Source: Candidatus Zymogenus sp.
GTDB lineage: Bacteria; Desulfobacterota; Zymogenia; Zymogenales; Zymogenaceae
DNA: 15,357 nucleotides
Assembly (NCBI GenBank): GCA_030613285.1
Contig: JAUWME010000010.1
Location: forward strand, 1 to 15,357
Direction of reading: 5' to 3'
Below, one piece after another: positions 7,789 through 14,824 of this stretch. The notes under the pieces were generated by a model. It saw only the letters and a program-made list of their open reading frames with translations, did not search any database and was not told the origin of the DNA. The stretch's first letter is position 1. Each line of letters begins with the position of its first letter. The position numbers were made by a program, and so were the translations under genes.

Positions 7789-7817
7789 TTTACCAAGTTT
7801 TAAAGAAACTTTATAAT
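7789..7817 (+). promoter_or_regulatory. Candidate sigma70-type promoter for second kinase
   Basis: TTTACC (7789-7794, four of six to TTGACA) and a perfect TATAAT (7812-7817) are 17 bases apart. The whole spacer is the inverted repeat AAGTTT-TAAAG-AAACTT (7795-7811), a layout expected for a repressor operator between the two promoter hexamers. A transcript from here would have a leader of about 165 bases. Confidence 0.5.
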
Positions 7818-7828
7818 ACTTTTCAATT

Positions 7829-7850
7829 TATAAGATATGTATGTTACAAT
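7829..7850 (+). promoter_or_regulatory. TATAAGAT...TGTTACAAT motif upstream of second kinase
   Basis: TATAAGAT (7829-7836) and TGTTACAAT (7842-7850) repeat the arrangement upstream of the hybrid kinase. TGTTACAAT reads as an extended -10; the -35 position (TTCAAT, 7822-7827) is poor. It may be a second promoter or a shared regulatory site. Confidence 0.35.
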
Positions 7851-7986
7851 GCCAAATAAATCTTCACATTCATCGTTACCACTTTCCACTTGAAGCGGAA
7901 CATAATCCTCTTTTCAAAATGTAAGATTGTTATTGTCCACTGTTTTATACTCTGAAAAGATAAAAGGATAAAAAAGGGAGAGCGTT

Positions 7987-10900
7987 ATGAGAAATGGACA
8001 GATAAAAGTCCTTCTAATAGAAGACGATCCCGGATACGCCAGATTTGTGAAGGAGATGCTCAAAGATTCGAAATACATTACTTTTAAAATTGAAACTGCT
8101 CATAATCTTAAAAAGGGTCTTTCTCGTCTAAAAAGAAAGGGTATTGATGTTGTGCTTTTAGATCTGATGCTTCCAGACAGTGAAGGATTGGATACTTTCC
8201 AGAGTGTATACGAATTGAAGGCGGATATACCTATTGTAGTGTTATCTTCCTTTGCGAACGAAGACGTGGCGCTAAATACAGTCAAAATTGGAGCGCAGGA
8301 TTACCTCTACAAAAGTGAAGTAAACCCCGGCATTCTTATACGTTCTCTCTCTTATGCTGTTGAGAGAAAGTCCGCCGAGGAGAAAATCAGAAAGGCACAT
8401 GATGAGCTTGAAAAGCGCGTTGATGATCGAACATCGCAGTTGAGTAAAGCAAATAAGAAATTGGCACTTGAAATAAAAGAAAACGAGATCATTGAGGATG
8501 CCCTTCGAAGCTCCGAGGAAAAATATCGTCTACTGGTTGAAACGTCAAAAGACGGTATTGCGGTAATACAGGATGCAAAGCTTATTTTTCATAACAATAT
8601 TTTTGAAGAGCTCCTGGGATATTCAGAGGAGGAACTGACCGACAAACCCTTCATCAATTTTATACATCCCGATGATTTAGAGATGGTGGTGGACAAAAAT
8701 ATCAGGAGACTAAAAGGGGAAGATGTTGAAAAGACCTATGAATTCAGAGGATTAACGAAGGCTGGTGAAACTCTTCATCTTGAGATGACCGTTGCCATGA
8801 CCGAATGGGAGGGCAAGCAGGCCTCTTTATGTTTTTTGAGGGACATAACAAAGCGAAAGCAGTCGGAGGAACTGTTTTTGCGGTATCGCGAAGAACTTGA
8901 ACAAGAGGTTGAAGAAAGAACCGTCGAGCTAAAGGAGATAAATAAAAAGCTTGCGACTGAGGTATGGAAGCACAAACAAACCGAGCAGGCCCTTGAAGAA
9001 AGCGAGAATATGGCAAGGGCGTTGTTGAATACACCCATAGATACTATAACTATGATTGATCCCGAAGGCAATATCATTGACTTAAATGATACAATTGCCG
9101 AGAGATTTAATATGAAGCCGAGCGAGCTCAAAAAACTCAATATATGGGAGTTGTTTCCGCAGGAAATAGTTAGCAAAAGAAAGACCTTTGTTGATAAGGT
9201 TATCGATACGGGAAAGCCCATTCGTTTTGATGATGAAATAGATGGAATTTGGAATGATAATATCATTAATCCGATTTTTGACGAAAACGGGAATGTATCT
9301 AAAATTGCGATTTTATCCCATGACATCACGAACTTGAAGCAGATTGAGGAGGAGTTGAGAGAGAGCGAATTGAGATATAGAACTTTATTTGAAAATTCCA
9401 TCGAAGCTGTATTTACTGTCGATGTTAAGGGAAACTTTACCTCAGCGAACAATGCAATGGCAGAAATTTTGGGTTACTCTTCTGATGAGATAATTGGAAC
9501 TAACTGCAGAAAGTTTTCGACTCCTGAAGTTTCAAAGATGGTCTTTAATGCCTATAATGATCTCTATCGAACAGGTAAACCGATAAAAGATCTGAACTAT
9601 AATATCATCAGAAAAAATGGTGAAGTGAGGACCATAGATGGATATGTTAATCTTGTATATGAGGGGAACGAAATAATTGGGTTTCAAGGAACGATGAGGG
9701 ATGTTACGGACAAAATTCGGTCGGAGCAACAGTTAGAAAGCCGTCTAAACATTCAGACCGCCTTGGCCGAGATATCAAGGACAATTATATCTGATGAAAA
9801 CCCGGATATCAACGATATCCTAAAAATATTGGGAGAGGCAATTGATGTTAATCGAGCATATCTCTTTATGGTGAGGGAGAATGGAACAAAAATTGATAAC
9901 ACTCATGAGTGGTGCGACGATAAATCAGAACCTCAGATTCAATATCTTCAGGATTTGGACATCTCCTTGTTTTCTTGGAGCTCAAAAGTTATGTTAACAG
10001 GTGAAAGCTTAAACATTCCGGATGTTGATGCTCTCCCAGAAGATGCAAGTGGCGAAAAAGAGATACTCAAAGCACAGAATATTAAATCTTGTCTTTTTGT
10101 TCCTGTCAAGTTAACGGATAGTAAAGTAATAGGATTTATGGGTTTTGATGATACTGAAAAAGTGAGGGAGTGGTTAAGTGAGGATTTGCAGGCTCTTAGA
10201 ATAGTTGCAGAGATGTTGGAGATTTTTTGGGCTCGCAGGCGTGCGGAGGAAGAGCGCAAACGCTACGCGGAAGAATTGGAAAAGACTAACGAGGAAGTAA
10301 AGGTTTTTTCCTATATTGTCTCTCATGACCTCAGAAACCCATTGGTTAATATAAAGGGGCTTGCAAACATTTTAAAAGAATCTTATGAGCAAATTAATTC
10401 AAAAAAGGACTTGCTTTTACAGCAATTAACTGATGAGGAGAGAAAGGAAATTGAGACAGCAATAAGTGAAGATATTCCCAAGGCCCTTGAATTTGTCGAT
10501 TCAACGGTAAAACGTATGGACAATCTTATCAATGCAATTATAAAGTTATCTCGCTTTGGACGCAAGGAATTGCAATTTGAGGTAGTAGATATGAATGGGA
10601 CTGTTAAGATAACACTGGAAAGTCTCGCGCATTGTATCGATAAACAAGGTGTCGTAATTAAGGTTGGTAAACTGCCGCCAGTGTTCGCCGATTTGACTTC
10701 GATGTTGCAAATTATGGGGAATATAATAGCCAATGCTATAGACTATCTTGATTCCGACCGTAAAGGAAAAGTAGAAATAGGTGCGGTCAATGGTGATAAT
10801 GAAACGACATTTTATGTTAAGGACAATGGTCGAGGAATTGAAGAAAAAGATATTGAGAAGATCTTTCAGGTTTTTCAGAGGGCTGGAGAGAATGATGTGC

Positions 10901-11037
10901 CCGGCGAAGGGATGGGTCTTTCATATGTAAAAACGTTAGTAGAGCGTCACGGTGGGAAGATCTGGTGCAACTCTAAATTTGGGAAAGGAACTACCTTTAC
11001 TTTTACAATTCGAAATAATCTTAAACAAAGACAATGA
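7987..11037 (+). CDS. Soluble sensor histidine kinase: receiver, three PAS domains, GAF, HisKA, HATPase
   Basis: This 1016-residue cytoplasmic protein starts with a receiver (~6-122; Asp13/Asp14, phosphoacceptor Asp59 in LLDLMLPDSEG, Ser87, Lys109). A coiled coil (~125-175) leads to PAS1 (~178-296), a second coiled coil (~299-340), PAS2 (~343-455), PAS3 (~464-575), a GAF domain (~580-755), a phosphoacceptor domain with His780 in VSHDLRNPL, and an ATPase domain with Asn916, Asp946 in KDNGRGI and GEGMGLS (973-979). The FQVFQRA sequence before the last glycine box resembles phytochrome-type kinases. The phosphoacceptor hairpin is longer than usual, with an acidic insertion near 805-835. GGGAG lies about six bases before the ATG. 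No DNA-binding output is present. The N-terminal receiver could let another kinase, such as the hybrid one upstream, modulate it; that link is inference. Confidence 0.95.
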   Translation: MRNGQIKVLLIEDDPGYARFVKEMLKDSKYITFKIETAHNLKKGLSRLKRKGIDVVLLDLMLPDSEGLDTFQSVYELKADIPIVVLSSFANEDVALNTVKIGAQDYLYKSEVNPGILIRSLSYAVERKSAEEKIRKAHDELEKRVDDRTSQLSKANKKLALEIKENEIIEDALRSSEEKYRLLVETSKDGIAVIQDAKLIFHNNIFEELLGYSEEELTDKPFINFIHPDDLEMVVDKNIRRLKGEDVEKTYEFRGLTKAGETLHLEMTVAMTEWEGKQASLCFLRDITKRKQSEELFLRYREELEQEVEERTVELKEINKKLATEVWKHKQTEQALEESENMARALLNTPIDTITMIDPEGNIIDLNDTIAERFNMKPSELKKLNIWELFPQEIVSKRKTFVDKVIDTGKPIRFDDEIDGIWNDNIINPIFDENGNVSKIAILSHDITNLKQIEEELRESELRYRTLFENSIEAVFTVDVKGNFTSANNAMAEILGYSSDEIIGTNCRKFSTPEVSKMVFNAYNDLYRTGKPIKDLNYNIIRKNGEVRTIDGYVNLVYEGNEIIGFQGTMRDVTDKIRSEQQLESRLNIQTALAEISRTIISDENPDINDILKILGEAIDVNRAYLFMVRENGTKIDNTHEWCDDKSEPQIQYLQDLDISLFSWSSKVMLTGESLNIPDVDALPEDASGEKEILKAQNIKSCLFVPVKLTDSKVIGFMGFDDTEKVREWLSEDLQALRIVAEMLEIFWARRRAEEERKRYAEELEKTNEEVKVFSYIVSHDLRNPLVNIKGLANILKESYEQINSKKDLLLQQLTDEERKEIETAISEDIPKALEFVDSTVKRMDNLINAIIKLSRFGRKELQFEVVDMNGTVKITLESLAHCIDKQGVVIKVGKLPPVFADLTSMLQIMGNIIANAIDYLDSDRKGKVEIGAVNGDNETTFYVKDNGRGIEEKDIEKIFQVFQRAGENDVPGEGMGLSYVKTLVERHGGKIWCNSKFGKGTTFTFTIRNNLKQRQ

Positions 11038-11300
11038 AAATAGAGGGCGATTTGAAATACACAAGACCAATAGAAGAGAAGTTGTTCTTATAAAAGAAAC
11101 TGGGTTTATTCGTAATTCTTTACATGGGAGAGTACTACTTGCAGGGGTTCGGCTTGAAAGAAAAGAGACTCAGGGTACGCTGGAAGTGTAAGAACGTCGA
11201 CAAAAAGTGGATTGATCATCGTGTCGTCCCTGTCTTTGATGGTTCAAAAAATCTGATGGTGATTGCAAAAATTGCAAGATCTATAATAGAAGAGGGATAG
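11034..11300 (+). pseudogene. Decayed PAS-domain gene remnant
   Basis: An ATG overlapping the kinase stop (ATGA, 11034-11037) opens a frame of 19 codons, meets a TAA at 11091-11093, and continues open in the same frame to the TAG at 11298-11300. The intact downstream part from ATG 11124 is 58 residues. It contains RVRWKCKNVDKKWIDHRVVP, then VFDG and an IAKIARSI ending, closely resembling the last strands of a PAS domain and its PAC motif, where family members read like RWRxKDGSWxWIEHRxxPIxD...IARDIT. The N-terminal half of the PAS fold and any output domain are missing. It may be the stump of a third sensor gene once coupled to the kinase, or a short transcribed leftover. Its PAS identity is likely; the stop-interrupted start is less sure. 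Confidence 0.6.
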
Positions 11301-11455
11301 TGGTTTGCTTTAAATGTTTTTTAGTGAAAAATCTTTTTAGTTTTCCACATGGGGATAGATAATTTGTTTTTGCGATAAAGTAATCTCTCAAGCCCACTGT
11401 TTTTTAGTTGTGTTACTGCAAGATGGCTCAACTGAAAAATCTTTTTTACCACCCT

Positions 11456-11475
11456 TTGGATAACCACTTATCCAA
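11456..11475. repeat. Perfect inverted repeat TTGGATAA-CCAC-TTATCCAA
   Basis: An 8-base stem with a four-base loop. No T-run follows on the plus strand. It may be an operator or part of the 3' region of the kinase transcript; position alone does not decide. Confidence 0.6.
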
Positions 11476-11541
11476 CCAGCCAATTACTATTGCTCTACCG
11501 TCTCTCCCAAGTATCCATGTATCCCAGGGGGTACTGTGTAT

Positions 11542-11561
11542 CTTTCTTTTCCTAAAGAAAG
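11542..11561. repeat. Perfect inverted repeat CTTTCTTT-TCCT-AAAGAAAG
   Basis: An 8-base stem with a four-base loop, about 140 bases before the MFS start. One strand is entirely pyrimidine and the other purine apart from the loop region. It could be a regulator site for the carrier or an mRNA hairpin. Confidence 0.6.
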
Positions 11562-11697
11562 TTCCAATCATACTTGTAATTGTCTTCAAAAAAGTGATAT
11601 AAACTAATGCGGAATTGCTTTGGAAGGCCGATGGAGTTCAATCATTGCGGATTCTCTTTTGTGTTTTTTTGTATTAGTTATTTTTGGTTGATTTACT

Positions 11698-12978
11698 ATG
11701 TCTAAAGATGTTGCCATGAATCGATGGTGGGTGGTGCCGGGTGCAGTACTTGTTCAACTCTGCTTTGGTGCCGTATATTCATGGTCGGTATACACGCCGT
11801 ACTTGAAAGGTGTCCTGTTTGACAACGTGACGATATTTTCATTCACGGCGACTCAAACCCAGGTGATTTTTTCTCTCAATACATTTGTGTCGGTTTTTGG
11901 GATGATCATAGGTGGGAGGCTTCAGGATATATTTGGACCCAAGAGGATTACAGCGCTGGGGGGAATTTTGTTTGGAGTGGGATACATCCTTGCTGGATTT
12001 TATGGACAGTCCTTTTTAGGGCAGCTTTTGTGTATCGGAATAGTCGGTGCAATGGGAGTTGGATTTGGTTACGTCTGCCCGATAGCAGTGGGTGTCAAGT
12101 GGTTTCCTGACAAAAGGGGATTGATAACAGGTATCAGTGTTGCCGGATTTGGTTTTGGGGCCTTAATTTGGATTAAGCTTGGCGGAGAATGGGGGGGTCT
12201 CATCGAGTTGATTGGCGTCCTAAATGTTTTTAAGCTTTACGGTATTCTTTTTATTGTGTTGATTGTCATAGGCTCACGGGTGTTGAAAAATCCACCACCT
12301 GACTATTTGCCCCCTGTTCAGCTTGGTGAATCCAACAGCGAGGTTATATATGAGAGCCGAAATTTTACTACGAAAGAGATGTGGCAAACTCGGGAATTTT
12401 ACATTTTGTGGGTCATGTTCTGTTTTTCCACGGCTTCGGGTCAGATGATAATTAGTAACATCAAGCTTTTTGGAATTGATTCTCTCAAAAAGGGAGGTTA
12501 CGAAGTAGTCGCGGCTTCTGGGATTGCGGGGACTGCCATGGCGGTGTTTTACTCGCTTGCCAACGGAGCTGGGAGGGTCATTTGGGGGACGTTGTCTGAT
12601 TTGATAGGGAGGAGGAGGTCTCTTTTTTTTGTGACGTTTTTTCAGGGCGTTATGATGCTTCTCCTTATTAGACTCGGCAGTCATCACACAACCCTTTATC
12701 TTGCCGCCGCTCTGATTGGCTTTAACTACGGGGCTAACTTCGCCCTCTTTCCAGCTGCCACGGCGGATTATTTTGGAACGAAGAACATCGGTGGGAACTA
12801 CGGTATGCTCCTTTCTGCCCTGGGGATTGCTGGGCTCATTGGCCCGATTTTGGGCGGAGGTGTCTTTGACTTGACGGGGAGTTACCTCTGGGCGTTTGTC
12901 CCGGCGGCAGTTTTGTGTTTTATCGCCGCATTTCTTTCCATGGCCCTTGGGCATCCAAGCAGCTTGCGGAAGAAATAG
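11698..12978 (+). CDS. MFS transporter, OFA (oxalate:formate antiporter) family
   Basis: This 426-residue inner-membrane carrier has about twelve hydrophobic segments in two halves joined by a polar loop near 197-230. The N-terminus WWVVPGAVLVQLCFGAVYSWSVY-type sequence (10-32) and GGRLQDIFGPKR (72-83) are typical of OFA members, as are NGAGRVIWGTLSDLIGRRR (289-307) in the second half and GNYGMLLSALGIAGLIGP (366-383). Arg293 plausibly matches the substrate-binding Arg272 of OxlT, but the position corresponding to Lys355 of OxlT appears to be Leu375, arguing against oxalate. A monocarboxylate or other organic anion is more likely. No good ribosome binding site precedes ATG 11698; Met7 (11716) is an alternative start. 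It is convergent with the amidohydrolase. Confidence 0.9.
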   Translation: MSKDVAMNRWWVVPGAVLVQLCFGAVYSWSVYTPYLKGVLFDNVTIFSFTATQTQVIFSLNTFVSVFGMIIGGRLQDIFGPKRITALGGILFGVGYILAGFYGQSFLGQLLCIGIVGAMGVGFGYVCPIAVGVKWFPDKRGLITGISVAGFGFGALIWIKLGGEWGGLIELIGVLNVFKLYGILFIVLIVIGSRVLKNPPPDYLPPVQLGESNSEVIYESRNFTTKEMWQTREFYILWVMFCFSTASGQMIISNIKLFGIDSLKKGGYEVVAASGIAGTAMAVFYSLANGAGRVIWGTLSDLIGRRRSLFFVTFFQGVMMLLLIRLGSHHTTLYLAAALIGFNYGANFALFPAATADYFGTKNIGGNYGMLLSALGIAGLIGPILGGGVFDLTGSYLWAFVPAAVLCFIAAFLSMALGHPSSLRKK

Positions 12979-13294
12979 TGTATGCCCTTGAAGAGTTGCT
13001 ATCAACAACGGGGCAAATGTCGAAGCAATTTCATATCTTTTCAGATATCCCACCCGATAATTTCATGTAAAGGCAGTTCATGGGGAAATTGCTGCAAGAA
13101 TGAGATTCATATTATGTAGTACAATAACTTCAGTGGCGGACAGATGTCTGCCACACTATCATATCAAACTTGTAAACTGGCAAATCGGATCTATATCTAT
13201 ATGCCGATGCAGTTTCTCAGTACCACCAAAAGCCAAAGCTGAACCTCAAAGTGCATCTTCAAATTGCCTCAAGAATATCTTCGTATGGCCAAAT
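12979..13294. other. Convergent intergenic region with several hairpins
   Basis: No gene is supported between the 3' ends of the carrier and the amidohydrolase. Pairings seen are ATATC/GATAT (13033-13048) inside GCAATTTC (13025-13032) and GAAATTGC (13085-13092), the hairpin at 13133-13154, and ATCGG/CCGAT around 13184-13207. Shared 3'-end structures serving both strands would fit the convergent layout. Confidence 0.5.
13133..13154. terminator. GC-rich hairpin between convergent genes
   Basis: GTGGCGGAC (13133-13141) pairs with GTCTGCCAC (13146-13154), nine pairs including one G-U, around the loop AGAT. It is the strongest stem in the convergent gap. There is no T-run on either side, so a bidirectional terminator or an RNA-end stabiliser is possible. 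GGCGGACA...TGTCTGCC hairpins are also a common dispersed-repeat type. Confidence 0.45.
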
Positions 13295-14113
13295 TTATGT
13301 CAGGCCGAGCAATGTCTTCGGATTGGTCTCTGTCATCATGGTGAATGTCTCATCCTTCAAATCGAGCTCCCTCATCTCCTTTAGGATTCGGCCACGGCTC
13401 AAAAGGGGATAGTCACTTCCAAAGAGGGCTTTTCCTTTGAGGTACGTGTTTGCCGCTTGAAATACGCCCTTTGGGATGTGCTTTGGGCCCCAGCCGGCGA
13501 TGTTAAAATAGACGAATGGGTTTCTCCTGACCACGGCCAGGGCTTCTTCCCACCACGGAAAGCCAAAGTGGGCGATTATGAGCTTTAGGCTTGGGAAATC
13601 TATGGCCACCTCATCAACGAAAAGAGGCCTGCAATATTTGATCTTCGTTCCGGCGTGAAACTGCGTACCGGTGTGGAAAAGGACCGGGACATTCAACTTT
13701 TGGGCGACCTCGTAAAAGGGGTAAATCTTTTTGTCGTTGATGTCAAGGTCAACGAGGTGGGGCAATAGCTTTAGGCCTTTCAGTCCCAGTTCAGTAATTG
13801 CTTTTTCAAATTCACCTGCGGCAATCTCCCCTTTGTTTGGATCGGCGGAGGCAAACCCGATGAGCCTGTCGGGATATTGTTCCACGGTCTTTGCCACAAG
13901 CTCGTTAGATACCTTATAATTGTGGATAGTCTCGGCATCAATGGCCACAATGACGGATTTATCTACGCCAGCATCGTCCATATCTTTCAATGTTCCCTCA
14001 ATGCTCGGCATCTCGATATCCTTAAACATGTGTTTGTAGCCATCTGCCATTGCCTTGGGGAAGCTCTCAATCGCTTCCTTTGTCCACAGTTGGGAATGGG
14101 TGTCAATAATCAT
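13295..14113 (-). CDS. Amidohydrolase family (Amidohydro_2, COG2159-like) TIM-barrel hydrolase
   Basis: This 272-residue protein begins MIIDTHSQLW and carries the later ligands of the ACMSD/amidohydrolase-2 group: His147 in VLFHTGT, His182 in IIAHFG and Asp234 in LFGSDYP. Lys112/Lys115 sit in LKGLKLLP. Most relatives have His-x-His at the N-terminal strand; here the second position is Gln8 (His6-Ser-Gln8), so the metal site may be altered. Family reactions include decarboxylation and hydrolysis of aromatic-degradation intermediates; no substrate can be named. The ATG at 14113 follows GGAG seven to eight bases upstream across a run of A. It is the last minus-strand gene after mobB, separated by 211 bases containing a palindrome, so it may be transcribed separately. 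Confidence 0.85.
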   Translation of the reverse strand: MIIDTHSQLWTKEAIESFPKAMADGYKHMFKDIEMPSIEGTLKDMDDAGVDKSVIVAIDAETIHNYKVSNELVAKTVEQYPDRLIGFASADPNKGEIAAGEFEKAITELGLKGLKLLPHLVDLDINDKKIYPFYEVAQKLNVPVLFHTGTQFHAGTKIKYCRPLFVDEVAIDFPSLKLIIAHFGFPWWEEALAVVRRNPFVYFNIAGWGPKHIPKGVFQAANTYLKGKALFGSDYPLLSRGRILKEMRELDLKDETFTMMTETNPKTLLGLT

Positions 14114-14237
14114 TTTTTTCTCCTATTTTAAAAAGTTTGTTCTAAAAGTTCAAAATTGTGTTATTGCCTACGGTCTCCTCATGTATCCAGACGATAGGGG
14201 CAACCATTACACCGCATAAAAATAGTAGATTTGCTTT

Positions 14238-14261
14238 AACAAGGGGCTTAAGCTCCTTGTT
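14238..14261 (-). terminator. Near-perfect 24-base inverted repeat after mobB
   Basis: AACAAGG-G-GCTTAAGC-T-CCTTGTT has a single non-complementary pair, which becomes a G-U pair in plus-strand RNA. It lies 64 bases after the mobB stop and about 125 bases before the amidohydrolase start. On the minus strand it is followed by AAAGC and only later by TTTTT, so if it ends the mobAB transcript it is not a canonical intrinsic terminator. A regulator operator for the amidohydrolase is the alternative. Confidence 0.45.
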
Positions 14262-14324
14262 GCCTATATAAAACCCGACTGCTTCGTTCCCTTGCTAATT
14301 ATTAATGTTCTCATCGCAAAGACC

Positions 14325-14822
14325 CTATAGAAAGCGTTCTTCAATCAAGTCCGCCATCTCTTTTGCATCGTTGATGGATAACACTGGAACAGTTGTGTCG
14401 GTTTCGGTGTCTGCCGCCACAGCAAAGAGCGTGTTGTCATCCTTTGTTAGGAGTTCATCTCTGATTCCTTTTCTGAAAACTTCAATCTTTGGGTGAATGT
14501 CTGACTTGTATCCTTCTGTAATGATGATGTCGATTTCGGTGATAAAGCGATCCCGAAGCTCAGAGAGATTCATATCCTTTTCTACATCTGCAATCATAGC
14601 AATCTTAAAGGGTGATGAAATGATGGTGGTGTGGGCACCCGACTCCTTGAGCCTGTGGCTGTCTTTTCCGGGGACGTCAATGTCAAATCCGTGAACATCG
14701 TGTTTTATAGCACAGACCTTGTGGCCCCGTCCGGAAAGCTCCGGGATCAGTTTTTCAAGGTACGTGGTCTTGCCACTGTTGGAATATCCTACAACGCTGA
14801 TGATGGGGATGATTTTTTTCAC
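14325..14822 (-). CDS. mobB: Molybdopterin-guanine dinucleotide biosynthesis adaptor protein MobB
   Basis: This 165-residue GTP-binding protein assists MobA in forming the guanine dinucleotide form of the molybdenum cofactor. The Walker A loop is GYSNSGKTT (12-20), followed by IKHDVHGFDIDVPGKDSHR (39-57), a hallmark block of MobB, and IDIIITEGYK (97-106) as the Walker B-like region. The start is a GTG at 14822-14820, two bases after the mobA TAA, with GGAG at 14834-14831 inside the end of mobA; the two genes should be translationally coupled. The C-terminus ends in a short helix with no fused domain. No molybdoenzyme gene is present in the window. Confidence 0.93.
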   Translation of the reverse strand: MKKIIPIISVVGYSNSGKTTYLEKLIPELSGRGHKVCAIKHDVHGFDIDVPGKDSHRLKESGAHTTIISSPFKIAMIADVEKDMNLSELRDRFITEIDIIITEGYKSDIHPKIEVFRKGIRDELLTKDDNTLFAVAADTETDTTVPVLSINDAKEMADLIEERFL

Positions 14823-14824
14823 CT

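Larger units (their letters stand above)
11301..11697. other. AT-rich intergenic region with hairpins and a direct repeat
   Basis: No supported gene. A 14-base direct repeat TGAAAAATCTTTTT occurs at 11325-11338 and 11433-11446. Two perfect 8-base-stem hairpins follow and are listed separately. The T-rich stretch just before 11698 holds no clear ribosome binding site for the carrier gene. Confidence 0.6.

Noticed and set aside
8775..9452. 225-codon minus-strand open frame inside the second kinase
   Set aside because: Antisense shadow; a Ser/Leu/Phe-rich product mirrors the Glu/Lys-rich kinase sequence.
10952..11191. 79-codon frame across the end of the second kinase
   Set aside because: Begins inside the kinase ATPase domain in another frame; the PAS-like sequence lies in a different frame.
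11408..11602. 64-codon open frame before the MFS gene
   Set aside because: No ribosome binding site or motif, and it spans two perfect hairpins.
12274..13053. 259-codon minus-strand open frame
   Set aside because: It lies antisense to the MFS gene, which has clear family motifs, and its product is rich in Lys, Arg and Pro as expected of a shadow frame.
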